Shown: in pieces, positions 26,401 to 37,487 of the stretch
Position numbering within the stretch: position 1 is the first letter of the stretch
How the letters are laid out: each line of letters begins with the position of its first letter
Assembly (NCBI GenBank): GCA_021613535.1
Contig: CP075497.1
Location: 2,852,001-2,916,000, forward strand
DNA length: 64,000 nucleotides
Reading direction: 5' to 3'
DNA from: Adineta vaga
Taxonomy: Eukaryota; Rotifera
Position numbers and translations under genes: made by a program
The notes under the pieces: model-generated
Told to the model about the DNA's origin: nothing
What the model saw: only the letters and a program-made list of their open reading frames with translations
The model's database searches: none

Positions 26401-29400
26401 CATCATTAAAACTTTTTCTTCTTCTTCTTAATATTCTTCAATGAAATTTCGAAAATTAACATTGATCTTGGATACTTAATAAGTACCTATCTGTTCCCAA
26501 TCATCATCCATTTTCCACGCGTCAGTGCACAGTAGGTCAATACTAATTTTCTCGGTCATTCAATGATGTCGCCCCACGCCTACTCATTTCTCTTCTCTTG
26601 CCTATCACTAAAATCATTGTATCATTTTTGAAAATTAAAAATTCAATCTGAGAATTTTTTTCAAATAAAATTATATCTCCGAATACATAGAAAAGAAAGA
26701 AGTTTATGCAATAACAATAACATCATCATCATCATCATCATCATCACTATTATCATCGCTATGCTTTCTTATGCAGAAGCACGCAATCGATTCAAAGCGC
26801 GATTATGTGCACGCCAAATGACATGTATAGATCATCATCACATTCGATATGTACACACGTTCTCGCTCTTTCGTTCACCATAAATCTCATTAAAAACGCG
26901 TGAGAACTGCTATATACATATATATATATATATGTATCAAGAAAAGGAAAAATAAAAGACGAATTATACAATAAACATATTCAATTTCTCTATATGTATA
27001 GATGTAAGTGCGAATAAAAGAAAAGAATAGGCCCATTAAGTACGTATCATAAATCTTCGGTTTACTCAGGTCATTAATATGAATATAAAACGAAGCAAAC
27101 TATCGTATTGATTAGACCCTGTGAACATGAAGACTCTACAAGTAACAATAGAAGCCTTCTTTTCTCGTTTCCTTCTATATAAAAAATACAAACGAAGACA
27201 TTCAAGTTTTAATCAACAAGAAAGTATATACATATATATATATGACATAACAAGCAAGATTCGATTACATATCCTTCTTCGAAAAGAGAACAATCGATCA
27301 GTAGTAATGATTAAAAACGTTTTTGGGCGTCTATGTTCACAAAAGATTAGAATTCACTTGTGACATGCCCTCTCTCCATATCATTATAAATGATTCTCAA
27401 AAGACAATTTCTTTTTTTAAGAATAAGACTTTTCGTTACTCCTGTATCATGTCAATTCCTATGCAAGAATGCGTCAATCATTTTTCATTATCAACTATAT
27501 TTTATATTAACAAGGCAAGTCAATCATTAATATGAAAGACAAAACTCATTCAAGCTGAACCAATTTCTATCCTATGTAAAAGTAACGAGATAAAAGACAA
27601 CGAAATAACTTACATTTTCTGTTTGATTTATTGATTGAGCAGGACTTCGTAAACGTGGAACAAGAACTGTTTGTTCGAGATCATGAGAAGCATTGCCTTG
27701 AAATGTATGAATTAATTTTGATACACCTGTTGAACTGCGTCGTTGATCAGTCTCACTTGTTAATAAACCATTGTTGGAAGTTTTTGATAAGGGTGGTGAT
27801 GGAGATTTTTTCTTCATTACGTTTGGTTCAACACGAATTTCAAGTGGTTCAATAATTGGTTTCTTATTAAATTCTGTAACATGTGGTGGAACAGGAGAAT
27901 GCTGTTGACTCTTTGATGGTGATTCTCTTGGTGATGTACGTTTAGGTGTGATTAAAGGAGGTGATGCACGCTTTTTCAATGTGTCATTACCATTTGTTGG
28001 ACTATTTTGTTGAGATCTAATTGGTGGTGATGAACGTTTAACTGTCGTCGTTGTTGTAGTTGTTGTTGAATCTAGTTTGAGGAAATAGAAAACAAATCAA
28101 AGAATATCAACTCTTCATTCATGTCGTTTACCATTATCTCGTTTATTACGTGTTGTATTTAATGTATTGGCTTTCTTTCCATTAGTAACGGTTGTTTGCT
28201 CTTCAATAATAGTAGATTCATCTTGCGATACTGGTTTATCTATTTTAAGTAAATTTTGTATCTGTTTTTTTAATGATGGTCGTTTGGATTTATTTTTTGA
28301 TGTATTTGTCGTTGTTGATGATACTTTCGAATCATTACTTGTTTGCGTATCGACACTTTCGGTAGTCGATACTGATAATGTTGGAGATATTTGTGAATCA
28401 CGTTTGCCTGATTGTTTTTGATCATGGATTGGTGCTGCTTTCTTTTGATGACCATTTTTTGTATTCTGTTTTTTAACTGTTGAATGATCGTTATTACTAG
28501 CAGCAGCTTCAAATACTTTAACACGATCAGTAACACGTTTTTCTTCAGGTATAACAACACCACTTGTTGGACTTGATTCACGTTGATGAGAATTTGTTTC
28601 ATTTATATTTGTTTCAAGTTGACGTGCAGCAGAAATTATCGATGATGTTGATGCAATTCCACTTGCACTACTTAAATCATCATCAAAATTTGTCTTATCA
28701 AGTTCTGTACCATTGTTGGTAACACTTGTAATTTCCGATGAAATACCACTATCAGCACCATTATTTAAATGATGTGATGATGCTGACGAGATGTGACTAT
28801 TCTCATCGGATTTATTACCATGATCATCGGATGATGATATTGCTGGTGTTTCAAATGCTGAAGCAGGATGACTTTCAATATTTGTTGGTGTTTCATAGAT
28901 ATGTTCATTTGGATTCGGTGGTGGCAGATGATGATGACCATTGGTTGTTGAAACGATTTCTTGTTCATGTTCATTACCTATTTTGAGTTTAAGAGATTTT
29001 GATGGTGAAGGTTTTCCATTTTCATGTTTAACACCGTTAGTATGATTATTAATTTCAATGGATGTTGGTTTAATCGTTGATGTTTCACTTGGACGTTTCT
29101 CGTCGAACATATTTGCTTGTGTACTTGTTAGACCAGTAACTAAAGCACTGATGGTAGAATGCGATTCTGTTTGTGGTTGCTTAGCTATGTTATTATTGTT
29201 ATGATTTTTGTTATTTGACGAACGACGTTCACGTTTTGTATTTACCTTGAAATGAAACAGATTCGATTAACAAAGCTCACTTTTGTTCATGAGAGAAAAG
29301 AAAATGAAAAAAAAATCAATCAATAAACAAAATATGAAGAGAAGAAATTCTCTCTTCTAATTCTTCTATTTCGTACTGATAGCCACTTATTTCTTTTTTT

Positions 29401-29995
29401 CGTTAATAATACACATCTAACACTGTCTGACTGACCATCTCTCGTCGCCTCCTATTCTCCTTCTCCTTCTTCTACTATGTCCTCGAGAAGCAGAAAAGAA
29501 AAAGAATGAGAGAACATTCTCTTTGTGCTCTTTATATATGTTAAATCTTTCATCAAATTGTACTAATGTATGTATGAATATGAGACACAGAGGGTGAGAA
29601 AAGAGAGAATAAGAGAATAGATTGTTCAAATATAAAAAAAGAATTCTGTAATTTTTCTTTTATATCAATGCTTGTGATTACGTGGAATAGGTTTACTTTT
29701 ATTCTCATTATCATTTCTAACGATAGAAAGAAATGTGAGTAATGATGACTGCAATTTCTATTTACATTCGTTTGTTGTTCAAGCAAATCGAATAGATGAG
29801 AAAAATGTTCTTCTTCTTCTAAAGAGACAAGTGTCGAAGACAACTAGTAGTGACAAATCTGCACTGGTCAATCTTCTCTCGAGACATGTATATGACAACA
29901 TTTATTTACGGATAAGTGAACAATTGAGAATAGTTAATTTGCTCATAAATTCAGAAGAAGAAAAAAAAATCACTTACCACTTTACTCTTATGCAT
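20493..29995 (-). CDS. Intermediate filament protein with lamin-tail domain and very long head
   Basis: Exons 29995-29978, 29245-28132, 28071-27614, 24961-24923 (39-nt microexon), 22652-22217, 22164-21195, 21138-20960 and 20842-20493 join in phase to 1187 residues. The head (about 1-680) is Ser/Thr/Asn/Pro-rich and low complexity. The coiled-coil rod (about 680-1030) begins LNDRFRGYLDRVKVLENKNA, the family coil-1A motif, and ends ESEINVYRRLLDSE, the coil-2B motif. A lamin-tail Ig fold follows (about 1080-1180; WTLKRRVEGSPEIAYTIPYG). There is no CaaX ending, so it is likely cytoplasmic like other invertebrate filament proteins, though KKIKKG after the rod could be a weak nuclear signal. Joining head and rod across introns of 2.3-2.7 kb is inference from matching phases; two separate genes remain possible. 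Confidence 0.75.
22653..27613. other. Large introns of the filament gene with simple repeats
   Basis: About 5 kb interrupted only by the 39-nt microexon at 24923-24961. It holds (AT)n runs (22936-22950, 26910-26932, 27227-27242), (GA)n at about 25108-25140, a CAT run at 26722-26745 and a 51-bp tandem duplication at 25461-25562. Open frames inside are short and repeat-driven. No nested gene is supported. Confidence 0.55.
25461..25562. repeat. 51-bp tandem duplication (two copies)
   Basis: The segment beginning AGATTATCTTGTATTATG at 25461 recurs essentially identically at 25512, a period of 51 bp. It sits in the filament intron. Near-identity implies a recent duplication. The open frames spanning it are a by-product of the in-frame period. 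Confidence 0.85.
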
Positions 29996-31436
29996 ATTGC
30001 TTGATATGACGGTACTGATTTTTACTTGAATTTGTGATGACTATTTAAAATACAAAGAGAAAATAAAACTAGTATGTAAACATATATGTACATAATTTCA
30101 TTTTCTTTCTCCGTAAAATCATTCGATTAACCAGACGATCAAGAATTTAGACAAGAGAAAGTGTCGCTAAGCTTACATGTATACATATATGTATGCATGT
30201 AGACATGAATACAAAAGAAAAAAGGATAGTGAAACAAGATCGATCATCAAAAATGAAGAAATTAAACGAAATCTTTAAGTATTAATACGGCTTAAGAATC
30301 TTTTAAACATACAGCTTCAATTATGTCTTTCCCGATCTCATATTTTATACCAATGAATACTCCCTCTCACACATCAGTGAACAGCAAAAAAAAGATGAGG
30401 AGGAGAAACAGATTCGATGGACGATGACGATGAAAGATAGTTATTACCGGATGTATATAGGCGCTTTTCTTTTTGACTCGACATTCATTTTTTTTCCTCC
30501 TACGCCTTATCATTTTGAACGAATAGACAAGCAAAAGAGAGAGAAAACGATGACAGGTATGGTTTTCGTTATCTATTTAATATGTCGAAATATCATCTAT
30601 ATATATATTCGATTATACGAGACAAAAGCCGGATGATGAGAAAAGATATCGTTTCAATCATCTTGTATGAATTATAAAACAATGATAAATCTGTCAAAAA
30701 TATCGATTTTTAATTAGTTTCTTTTAACATGGATGTGAACAAGCACAACAATTATTTCATATGAAAACATTTCATTGAATATCATATATATATCTATATG
30801 CATATATTACGACTTTTTAATTGATGTTCATCATGTCGAGTTGATGATGACAAGAAGTTATTAGTACTTTTGTCTTGTTTTCTATTCATGTGTCATGTTA
30901 AGGTCAAATAATAGACATACAAATGAAGAATTTCAAATATAGACATTCCTTTACTGCAATGAGAGAACGTGTGTTCTCTATGTTCTATGGACAAAAGGAA
31001 TAAGAACAACAATAATCGAACAAATATGATTTTTCTTCTTCATTTGAATATTTCTTTTTTTCTTTTTATTTGACTACTGACCGTTGGTCAACAATTAGAC
31101 GAATGTTCTTTAATTGACTACAGTCGATGATCAATCTACTTTCACTCGAAATCATTCATCAGTTATTCGAGACAAGAGGAAGCCATTTTTTTTGAAAAGA
31201 AGAACACAAAGAAATGAATGTATATGGATATTTATACATACATATATTCTCATCTTTACCTTTCTCTTTCTCTCGCGTTCTCAAAAGTTTAAGTGCTATG
31301 ACGCGCCTATCACCTATAGTGATAATTTATTGCAAATTCATTTCAATCTTTTGTTTTCATTTCATCGACGTGTGTGGTGTCGTCAGTCGATATTTTTGTT
31401 ATTTTATCTGTCCCGTATGGTATATATACTTTGAAT
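29996..31436. other. Divergent intergenic region
   Basis: About 1.4 kb between the filament-gene start (minus) and the decayed membrane-protein gene (plus). It has small palindromic ACATATATGTA-type patches (30078-30092, 30176-30200) and AT microsatellites. The frame at 31114-31434 has no recognisable domain. Confidence 0.4.
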
Positions 31437-32108
31437 ATGAAAAATAAAATATCTAATACAATTGAAATAAATCTAAGTGATCTTGAATCAATCATTCAAG
31501 AAATATGAAGACTTTGTCCCTGAAGACAAATATGCATGGTTTAAAAGTTTATCTTTATCTGTTTTCGTTTGTTTGATCATTTTTCCCATGGGTTTTATTG
31601 TTATTGGAATGATGCATAAGAATTCATGTCTAGCCAAAATTGATCTACCATTATTCTTAATTGGATTTGGTTTATTAATTCTAGTTAATCTCTTAATATG
31701 TTTTCTTATCGGATTAATATTTCTCACTTGTAATGACTTCTATTTCATCTGACAATATCACTCCGATATTTTCTAGTTACACGTCATACTCGATTATTTT
31801 CATTTGAAAGAGACAATCATTTTTTGATTGGAACACTAATTGGATTGAGTTTTGGTATTTCAATATTCATCTAGTGGATTATGGGAACTATGAGTTATTT
31901 TGAATGAAAAGAATATTCTTTATATTGACATTAAGTCTTCGATCAGAATTAAAACATCCGAACTTCTTTAGCCTTGTGTCATCCAATTGTCTATTGGACA
32001 GGTTTAATCGCAAATATCTTTGGTTTAATCGGCTTTATAATTCAAATTTGCATTGCAATTGACGATCGTATGACAGCAAGTAAACAATCATTGAAAAGTC
32101 GTCATTAA
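31437..32108 (+). pseudogene. Decayed multi-pass membrane protein gene
   Basis: A start codon at 31437 opens MKNKISNTIEINLSDLESII, which runs into a stop at 31506. The continuation (KYEDFVPEDKYAWFK, then two long hydrophobic helices) is in another frame, consistent with loss of two bases near 31505. A plausible intron follows (GT at 31731, AG at 31777). The next part (TRHTRLFSFERDNHFLIGTL and a third helix) ends at an in-frame TAG at 31872 that is followed by more membrane-like sequence (WIMGTM). A last piece after an AG near 31970 (CHPIVYWTGLIANIFGLIGF, a fourth helix) ends at 32108. Two independent lesions suggest a pseudogene, though a missed splice could explain one. I do not recognise the family. 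Confidence 0.55.
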
Positions 32109-32204
32109 AATATGAGAAAAAAAAGAAAAGACATTCTTAACATTTATTTTGATTTATCTAATCCATTTTTCTTAATTATGCGCATATATTTATTCAAGAG
32201 GAAT

Positions 32205-33239
32205 TTAGTTTTTCAATAAATCAATTCGATAGGAATTAATACGTCCAATACCTTCAATCTTTAAATATTCATCATAAACATGTACAGTTGCAAACGCATT
32301 TGTATCTGCTTCACATTCAACAATTGCTTGTAATGTTATATGATGAATTCGTTTTTCATCATAATAATAACCACCTTCATGACAATGACCAGCAATATAT
32401 GCTAAAACAACATCATGAAATTCCCAGAAAAGATTCAATACTTCTTCATAATTCCATAAGAGAGCGACTTCATCACCTGCTGTTGGATGAATAGGAATGT
32501 GTCCTTGAAAAACAAAAAAAGAGACAGAATATCAATCAATCAATCTATCGACTATATAGCATTACCGAGTATGAGAACTTTATCATGATGATTTCGAGCA
32601 TTTATTAATTGATCATGTAACCAAGATAGTTGTTTATGTGCTAATCCACCATTTAATTGTATAAATCGTTGTTGATAACCATCTAATCCAGTTCTATCAC
32701 TGATACTTTCAGTGATTATGTTGTCTTAGCACTTTCAATGCTTGTTTATAACTTTCTGTATTTTCATCAATACCTAATAGACTTAAATCATATGTATCAA
32801 GTGCAATAAGTCTCAAATGAGATGAGATTTCAATTGTTCCATAATGATATGGTGAAATATCTTTTGTCGGAAATGAACATAATGAACTGTTTAATAACTC
32901 ATCTCGTGTAAAATTATAAAATTCATGATTTCCCCAAAGATGATAGACATGTGGTAACGCATCAAATCGTTTTAGAATCGTTTTCAAATCCTTTCCACTC
33001 GATTTATTCGCAAAACAATATCCATCGATAAGATCACCCAGTTGAACGACAAATGCAATCGGATATGTCGCATTTAACCAATACTGACAAGCTTGATCAA
33101 CTAATTCCAATGAATTTCTATAATGTCTTATGAAAGTTCTCGAATAATTCCATCGATCATCCACATCTGCATAATGAATATCTGTGATTAAACCAAACGA
33201 TACGATTGGTTTGTCATTTACGATGGCATTATTAGCCAT
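32205..33239 (-). CDS. ADPRM: ADP-ribose/CDP-alcohol diphosphatase (ADPRM), with apparent frameshift
   Basis: Two exons (33239-32566 and 32503-32205). It belongs to the Mn-dependent calcineurin-like phosphoesterases that hydrolyse ADP-ribose and CDP-alcohols in the cytosol. Metal motifs: FGLITDIHYADVDD, QLGDLIDGY, WGNHEFYNF, HIPIHP and GHCHEGGYY, plus the family signature YYRNSLEL-type helix (HYRNSLELVD). The reading frame breaks near 32711: one frame ends KVLRQHNH then a stop, and the adjacent frame resumes TESISDRTGLDGYQQRF. Vertebrate ADPRM is continuous across this point. The exons sum to 973 nt, one base over a multiple of three, which fits a single indel. A sequencing error, a real lesion or programmed shifting are all possible. 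The ATG abuts an AG acceptor (TTTTTAG), suggesting spliced-leader addition. Confidence 0.85.
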
Positions 33240-33610
33240 CTAAAAATAACTCAATAATTTAATCATTCAAATTTATTTTATTGTATTCAAGAACAAAAAA
33301 AATACATAAATAATTTTATTTTCTTATAAAAAAAAGACTTTCTGTAACGATGCTTCAATGTACAAAACAAAACAGGAAAGAATCATTCGATAATATTTGG
33401 TTTAAGGGTTTCATTTTTGTTCAAGATAATTGACACATTCTTATGTGAATCAGTTTGATCGAATACACAGTAAAGAAAAAAAGAGAGATTCTATAGACAA
33501 AAAAAGCAAAAGAATACAAGCTCTAGAAAAAAACTAAAACACGAAAATTTGCTTTCAGAACGGCGAATTAAAAAATAATAATAAGAAAATATTTCTTTCA
33601 GATTTTTTGC
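33240..33610. other. Short spacer between epsin and ADPRM
   Basis: A-rich 370-bp spacer between the epsin stop and the ADPRM start, both on the minus strand. It would contain the epsin 3' UTR and the ADPRM trans-splice acceptor. No other feature seen. Confidence 0.6.
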
Positions 33611-36137
33611 TCACAGAAAAGGATTTGTTGTATGAAATGATTGTGTAGTTGCATTTGTATTATTAAATGATGAAGGTATTAATGGAGGTGGTAAAGTTGA
33701 ACCATTGGTTGTAAAAGGTATATTATTTGTTGTAGATAATTGTTCAAGTGTTGGAGGTCGATTGGTATTAGTAAATGGATTTTGTGTACGGTTTGCATTG
33801 GGACCGAATGGATTTGTACCTGAAGATGAAAACGAAATGAATGAAAGAAGAATTTAGATTTAATAAATTACTTTTTTGATCTGTAACTAATTGATCAAGA
33901 TTAACTAAATTAGTGAATTTGTCTCCCAGAAAACTTTCAGGTGTTTTACGAGACGTTGACAATAATGATGATGATGTTGGACTCGAACTAAGTGGATTCG
34001 GAGTATTTCCACTTGCTATTGATGGATAAAGTAAATTTCCGTTATTATTTACTGATGAATTCATATATAAAGGTGAAGTTGAACCTATATTAACAGATGG
34101 AGTTATATTCCAAGGATTCGATGATGTTTGTTGTTGTTGTTGTGGTGATTGATTATACGGTGATGATATAGCTAAAAGAGAATATTAGTTTTAAATGTTG
34201 ATAGATGAAAGAATTCAACGTACTAGCATTTGCTCCGAAGAAATCATTCAATTCATTTTCAACAGCTGTTGTAGCCACGGGTGGTGATATGGTTGGATTC
34301 GGTTGAGAATTTGTTGCAGATAGGCCCCAGGGATCTGATATACTAATTGAAAGACCTGTATTATTGTTATTAGTTGTCGTTGGACGACTATCATTCGTCC
34401 ATAACATAGATGGTGCGTTGGTTGTTGTGCTCGGTTGCCATGGATCATTGGATGTTTTTGGAGAAACAGAAGGATAGAGCGTTGATTCTAATGACCATGG
34501 ATCATCTATGAAAAAAATCGAAAGATAAAATCAAATGTTCTGTTTAAGATTTTGAAGAAATAAAATAAATTGAAGCAATGAAAAACTAATAATAATAATT
34601 AAAGAAATTAAATGGATTTATGTTTCCCAATAAATGGATTTTTACTGTTACTTAGTTTCTTATGTTGTTCTATAATTGTATTATAATATTTATCGGATGA
34701 ATCTAACAAATAACATGATGTTGTCGATGATAAATCTTTTGAGAATTACAAAAGAGAATTGATCAATTCATACATTCATATCTAAAGATGAAAAATCAGT
34801 TGAAATATTTCTTACTTGATGTCGTTGGATATCCAGGTTGAGTTGATGGTTGACTATTGCTTGTATCCCATCCTAAATTTGGTGTGGTTGTTATAGCTGG
34901 TAGATAGGGTGGTAACGATGTATTATAATAGGATGGATCTGGTTGAGAAGCATTTGTATTAAAATCAAATAACTAAAAATGATTTAAAGAATAAATAAAA
35001 TATAAATCCTTTTTTCTTTTATCTACTTGTGGATTGGTAGCATTAGGTGATGCTTCATTAACAGATCGTTCTAAAGCTATTTTCAGTTTCAAATCATCAT
35101 TTCGACGTCGACGTTCTTCATCTTCGGCCTAAAAGAAGCACACAATATATCAATTCATTTGTCTAAATCATACATACTTCACGCTGTGATTCTGCCATAG
35201 CAATTTGCATTTGTAATTGTTCTTCTTCTTGATTTGACGGTTGACCAAAATCTTTAGTAGTTGCTGTTGTTGTTGCTGCTGCTGCTGCTGCATGAAGTCT
35301 ATCATTATACGATGTTGAACGGTATTGATTTGTATTATGTCCTGATGGAAATGGTGCACTTCCATATGGATCATTGCCTTCTAAACTATTTCGTCGCACT
35401 GCTGGTGCTGTTGGTCGTCCATAAGTAATTGAACCATGAGAATCCATTCCCATCGCTTGCTTCACATAGCGTTCACGTGCTTCTTGTGCTTTTCGTCGTT
35501 CATTACGTAGACGTTCATCATCTTTGAGTAAAGCAACAAGTTGTTTCGCTTTTTCTCGTACATTATAACCTTGATCTTTTTGATCTTCGACATACTGAAA
35601 ATCTTTTAATGTTTGAATTGCAAATATATTCTCTTTACATTGTTGACTAACACGTTCATTCCCATATTTAATCAAATGATCAAGTAAAACAAGTGATTTA
35701 TAAACATGACGCCAATTTTTTCCATGATCATTCAAACGTTTCCAAACAACTACAGAAAATTAAAAAAAAGTAATCAATTTTCTTTAAATAGCTCTTTCAA
35801 TCCTTAATCTTCTTTCGTTTCCACAACAACTAAATCTTTTTTTATTAATAAGTAGACAAAAATGTCATATCTTCTCTGTGAATACAACAAAAAAAGCTAA
35901 GTAAATGTCATCTTTGGTTGTCTTTTCTATTAACCAATCAATAAAGAAATCTCAATTTGAATTTTATTATTTACTTGGCATAATTTCTGCATAAGCAACC
36001 ATATTATCTGTTAAATCAGCTATCTCATGCATAAGTGATGGTGATGGTCCCCAAGCGTCATTGGATGTCGCCGATCGTACTTTTCGTTGTGCATCGGTAT
36101 AGTTATAGATAACATTTCGAACACCTCGTGCAAGCAT
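33611..36137 (-). CDS. EPN: Epsin (clathrin adaptor)
   Basis: Seven exons (36137-35975, 35749-35178, 35128-35027, 34972-34816, 34505-34224, 34171-33872, 33819-33611) total 594 residues. The N-terminal ENTH domain (about 1-140) is clear: ATSNDAWGPSPSLMHEIADL, VWKRLNDHGKNWRHVYKSL and ERVSQQCKENIFAIQTLKDF. Two ubiquitin-interacting-motif-like helices follow (EEEQLQMQIAMAESQRE and DLKLKIALERSV). The tail has DPW/NPW motifs for AP2 and clathrin (SNDPWQPS, SDPWGLS, SNPWNI) and three NPF motifs for EH-domain proteins, the last forming the C-terminus NPFL. Epsin couples ubiquitinated cargo to clathrin-coated pits at the plasma membrane. A possible alternative terminal exon lies in intron 4 (34622-34745). 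The start was chosen because it abuts the conserved ENTH helix; the usual MSTSS-type leader is absent. Confidence 0.93.
34620..34747 (-). other. Possible alternative 3' exon of epsin
   Basis: Inside epsin intron 4, after CTCAAAAG, a frame in the correct phase (phase 1) reads LSSTTSCYLLDSSDKYYNTI, then EQHKKLSNSKNPFIGKHKSI and a TAA. It carries an NPF motif like the true C-terminus, which is unlikely by chance, so it could be an alternative terminal exon giving a shorter epsin. No clear AATAAA follows in the sense direction. Confidence 0.4.
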
Positions 36138-36365
36138 CGAATACGAATGAAATTTGAATTGAAGAAGATTTGTTTACTAATCGAAAAGAAAAACAAGTCG
36201 AATGAATATTTCTAAAACAGAACAAAAACAAGAATGTAACTTTGAATCTATTTTGAGATTGACCAAGACAAAGAAGAAAGAATAAGATAGACGAATGATA
36301 AATGAAAAGACAAAAATAATAACCGACAGAAAACTATTGGAATGAAATAAAAAAACAAAATGTGT

Positions 36366-37136
36366 TCAAACAAGTTTTTTCGCTTCGAAAAATCCTTTCA
36401 AATGTCGCATTTGCCAAAATCCAGCAATTACAAGAACTAATAATTGGGCAATTGACCACCATAAAACACGTTGATTGGTTGATTCACTTGTAGCACGAAA
36501 ACGTTCTTCACGATATCGTTGATAACTCTGTTCTTTGCTTCTATAAAAATCAAAAAATGGACATGAAACAAATCATCATTCGATCTATCTATCGAATTCT
36601 TACATTTGTTCAACTTGATCAATCAATTGTCGGACACGTAATTGAAGTTCAGTTAATTTTTCTTTTGCACTGATTTGTTGATAATCAACTGCATGTTCAC
36701 CAATATCAATATCAAGATGTACACGCTAAAAATGAACACAAAATATTCATCAATCCAAGAAAATAATTCTTCCTACTAATTGTTGTCCACCAAACCAAGC
36801 TGTCGAATTTGAATATAAACAAATGACATGTTCACCTGGTGTATGTGATGTAAATGTAAATCGTCCTTCGCTTGTATATAATTTCGATAGAATGATCTTC
36901 TCATCAGGATCTTTTACTTCAACATGCATACCAATTCCAGGTGTTGATGGTAAATATGTATTTGATGCTGCATCGAATAATTCAACTTTATATTTTCCAA
37001 TAACTAATGTTTGATCAGGAATTTCTTCAATAAAACATTTTCGTTCAGTTTCACGTATATGAAAATAGAGTGCCTGTGTTGTGAAAATCAGTTGTAGAAC
37101 AATAAAGACGAGAAAATGGAATGAGTGATTTCCCAT
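36366..37136 (-). CDS. TMED9: p24 cargo receptor TMED4/TMED9 (p24-alpha)
   Basis: Three exons (37136-36777, 36725-36604, 36540-36366) encode 218 residues. There is a signal peptide ([15 protein letters not shown]), then a GOLD domain with the family opening [20 protein letters not shown] and a cysteine pair, a coiled-coil segment ([17 protein letters not shown]), a transmembrane helix ([18 protein letters not shown]) and the cytosolic tail [19 protein letters not shown] is the COPI retrieval signal typical of TMED4 and TMED9; I cannot separate the two. It cycles between ER and Golgi and helps sort cargo into COPI/COPII vesicles. An acceptor TTTTTCAG ends eight bases before the ATG. Its stop is 228 bp upstream of the epsin start on the same strand, and it is divergent from RPS3A. 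Confidence 0.93.
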
Positions 37137-37144
37137 GTTTATAT

Positions 37145-37487
37145 CTGAAAAACAATGGTCGATATTTTATTGATTTTCTCTTCCGAGACAAGAAGAAACA
37201 ACGGCAGATGATGATTACTGTTATTATTAATAATAAAAAAAACTACGTCTTGCTGCGTGTACGGTTATAAAACTGTAACCAATCAGAATACAGAAACGTA
37301 TCATCTGCATTAATGTTGAAATGTACTTCATGTTTAATGGAGGCCCAGAACTTGTCAATATGGACTGATCCAGAATATATTTTATGGATACAAAAGTTTT
37401 TTTCTCGACTAAAATCGATGATGGAAAATATTTATTTTTGAAAAAACAACGTAAAGATTTTCTTCATTTTCAGATTGATCATAATCA
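37145..37487. promoter_or_regulatory. Divergent promoter region of TMED and RPS3A
   Basis: A 343-bp region between two divergent housekeeping genes. On the plus strand it has TATAAAA at 37266 with CCAAT at 37279, and an acceptor TTTTCAG ending at 37473, 14 bases before the RPS3A ATG. So RPS3A has either a 5' UTR intron or a trans-splice site. Confidence 0.5.

Noticed and set aside
28270-28602. Open frames overlapping the filament head exon (also 28167-28421 plus, 28738-28986 plus, 28765-28974 minus)
   Set aside because: They are other-frame shadows of the low-complexity Ser/Asn/Thr-rich coding exon at 28132-29245.
31114-31434. 106-codon plus-strand frame upstream of the decayed membrane gene
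   Set aside because: No recognisable domain; overlapping frames are equally open; more likely promoter DNA.
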